Source of the DNA: Lunularia cruciata
Taxonomy: Eukaryota; Streptophyta; Marchantiopsida; Lunulariales; Lunulariaceae
Assembly: GCA_948567375.1 (NCBI GenBank)
Contig: OX419761.1
Location: 46,750,501 to 46,814,500, forward strand
Direction of reading: 5' to 3'
Length of the DNA: 64,000 bases
Made by a program: the position numbers and the translations under genes. This document shows, piece by piece, positions 61,831 through 64,000 of the stretch. Numbering within the stretch: the stretch's first letter is position 1; each line of letters starts with the position of its first letter. The notes below the pieces were generated by a model, which saw only the letters and a program-made list of their open reading frames with translations, had not been told where the DNA came from and did no database searches.

Positions 61831-63124
61831 CTTCCTCGTTCATTGTTCTCGTAAGCTCTCTTGCCCTTGCCTAGAACATGGAAGCCCAATTGATGAGGTT
61901 TCCTTGGTATAAACACTCAAAGAAGAAGCATGACTATTGTTCAAGTATGTTGTTCATTTCTCCTCAAAGGATCGTTGATACTTAGAATAGACCAACCATT
62001 TTTTGCCTTTTTGTCTTTGAACATGGCCTTGAACTTAGCTTTAGTAGTCAAGTTTAGGTGAGTCCAAGTACTATCCCAAAGTAATGCCATCTGGGGGAAA
62101 AATTCTAGGCCTCAACACTCTTTGCCAATGCTCTTTGGTCTAGGCAGAGAGGTTCCCTCTCAAGTTCTCCATCCTTGGATACCAATTATCCCTAATTTTA
62201 TGCAACATCACACAATCACTCAACTCCCAATTCTAAATCAAGAACTCTAAGTTCTTGTTGTGGACTAATTCTTACTTACTAACAATCTCCACTTAACAAG
62301 TCTTGGGGCCTTGATTATAAATTCAGTGCCCTTCTTATCCTCCTTGATGCATTAGAGGCACCTAATTCTTTTCTCTTTGATCCCCTTATTATTATCACTT
62401 TGCTTCTCATATCCCAATCCTCCTTGCACAAGCACACACTCTTGTAACTCAAATGTCTAAGTGAAGAAACACCTTGCCAAGGGAGAGGAAAGTGTAATAG
62501 GTCTCTCATTCTGGTTGATTTTTCAAAAAGTGAAAAGGATCCAAGCCTTAAGTGGATATTTAAGGTGGTGGTCCAACCAATACAAACTTTTGGTGAGTAG
62601 TCACTACTTGCACATGTGAGTAGTTGGTACAATCAAATGGTCATTAATTGTAGTTCTTGATCTATTGATGCCAAATTTACTCATGAGATTTTAGGTTGAA
62701 GGACATCCATAGGCCAAATGGCTTTTTTGGCCAAAGGTCATCCCAAGGAAAAGGTCTCTTTTTAGGATGAAGCTCCTTGGGCAAAGGGGTTTCCTTGCCA
62801 AAGGTTTTCTTGTTTGACAATCTTTTTCATCAAAGAGCCACACTCTATGCTCTTTATCAAGATCTATTGCTACTAGCTCTTTTGTGACACATGCATTCTG
62901 TGTCATCTTCCCCTTGAAGGTGCAATTCCTCTTAGGGTGGAGGGAAATTAATCATAAACCTCCTATCTTCTTATTAATTGGCTATATCTACACTCTTCCT
63001 ACTTAAGTCTCACAAGTTGAAAGCAAAAGGTGTACTTAAGAAGGAGGTGAGGCATGATAGGGAATCTGCTTAAACTAAAAAAGAAACCCTTGCAAAGATG
63101 AGCATGAGGGACCAAGCGTGATAA
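61831..63124. other. No gene identified
   Basis: Minus-strand open stretches at 62315-62632 and 62691-62906 are not recognised and could be remnants of another element. Nothing else is supported. Confidence 0.4.
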
Positions 63125-64000
63125 GGAATCAAATTGGTACCACCTATGGAATCTCAAAAAGCATCATTTAGTGTGATTTCTCTCTTCTAGATTGCACTAG
63201 CCCACGTTTCTATAGAGAAATGGATATTCATTGTCTAAATTATGAAAGTAAAAGTGATATTCCTTGTCTTCTAGTAGATTAAACTTTTATGCAATCTCAA
63301 AAAAATATATCAAATACCATAGATCTATATAACTAGAGGAATAAAGATATGAACTTCATGCATACTTGGAGACCTTGGCTACTGCTCCACTTGCCATCTA
63401 TCCAAGAAGATAGGTAATTACCTTTTTTGAAATTGCAACTGGTGAAGGATCCATAACCACAACCTGATTACCTTGGACCATATACAACCTTGCCTTAATT
63501 TATGCTGTTTGCAATGGATACAAATTCTTCTTCTAAGTGAAATATTCATTTTTGTCATTATAATCACTATATCCTTTATGGTATCATGTGTACCTAACTT
63601 TTTTACTCCAAAATTGCAACTTGTCATATGAACATCTATAATATTTAAGATATCACTAGAATCACAAGTGAGTTATGAAGATATAAATGGGTAGATCAAA
63701 CCTAAGCAAAGCTTCATCATTGTAGAGAAAGTAGTTGGCATAAGTTAGAATTGTCTAATGTAAGGATGCGTTAGAATTTAAGAGTCGACACTCTTGCCAA
63801 AATAAGAGCAAAGACAAGTACTAGTAACACAAGGAATAGATTGTTCAACTAGAAGAGAATGTAGAGCTCTTAGTCAATCAAGGAAGAATGCAAACCTATG
63901 ATCCAATCGTGATCATGAAGTAAAGAGACAAAAATGGAAGACCATCCTATGCTTGAGAAGATAAACTAGCTCTCATCAGTTAGAATAGTACCTAAAGAGT
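63125..64000 (-). mobile_element. Non-LTR retrotransposon copy E, 3' part, runs off the window
   Basis: Matches copy C from about 44840 onward (AAACATCACCTAATGTGATTGC-like start, the ATACTTGGAGACCTTG block, then the nuclease and zinc-knuckle region). It is more diverged and more AT-rich than the other copies. The 3' UTR is absent at 63125 and the rest continues past 64000. Confidence 0.75.

Overview
The window looks like nuclear DNA of a land plant with a large, repeat-rich genome. The one host gene I recognise is a five-exon caffeoyl-CoA O-methyltransferase-like gene with plant splice sites. Several repeats point to a seedless lineage (moss, lycophyte or fern) rather than an angiosperm: non-LTR elements with a C-terminal restriction-like endonuclease, and a DNMT3-like methyltransferase inside a retrotransposon. 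That placement is inference. Most of the remaining sequence is decayed transposable elements.

Layout: 0.87-4.2 kb is a decayed non-LTR element (copy A, minus). 4.7-8.8 kb is a GC-richer island holding the O-methyltransferase gene (5785-7881, plus), with a tiny non-LTR 3' tail in its 5' flank. 8.9-12.5 kb is a near full-length non-LTR copy B (plus). 12.5-19.3 kb is AT-rich sequence with a decayed coiled-coil ORF, a perfect palindrome and a dinucleotide microsatellite. 19335-34727 is a minus-strand chromodomain Ty3/gypsy element, split by a second, plus-strand Ty3/gypsy element at 21554-31430. 35.5-36.7 kb is a decayed PIF/Harbinger-type transposase. 37.0-37.8 kb is a foldback element with ~130 bp terminal inverted repeats. 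37.8-44.6 kb is GC-richer sequence without a recognisable gene. 44.6-50.6 kb holds two head-to-tail non-LTR copies (C and D, minus). 53.3-55.5 kb is a decayed coiled-coil ORF interrupted by a solo LTR. 55529-61830 is a third Ty3/gypsy chromovirus (plus). 63.1 kb to the end is non-LTR copy E.

The most striking object is the element at 21554-31430. It has gag with two zinc knuckles, a protease region, a complete-order C5-cytosine DNA methyltransferase domain (motif IV Cys intact), reverse transcriptase/RNase H, integrase, and a PHD finger at the end of pol. It therefore carried both a chromatin writer and a chromatin reader. This copy is dead: it has many stops, and a 58 bp tandem duplication shifts the methyltransferase frame. 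Its ends are also odd: the termini fall inside what looks like the LTR, as if a circular form had been opened at an internal site.

The two chromoviruses carry C-terminal chromodomains instead. The non-LTR copies form one family: N-terminal C2H2 finger, reverse transcriptase, C-terminal zinc knuckle plus restriction-like endonuclease. Comparing these copies shows decay dominated by C-to-T and G-to-A changes, especially at CpG, as expected of heavily methylated DNA.
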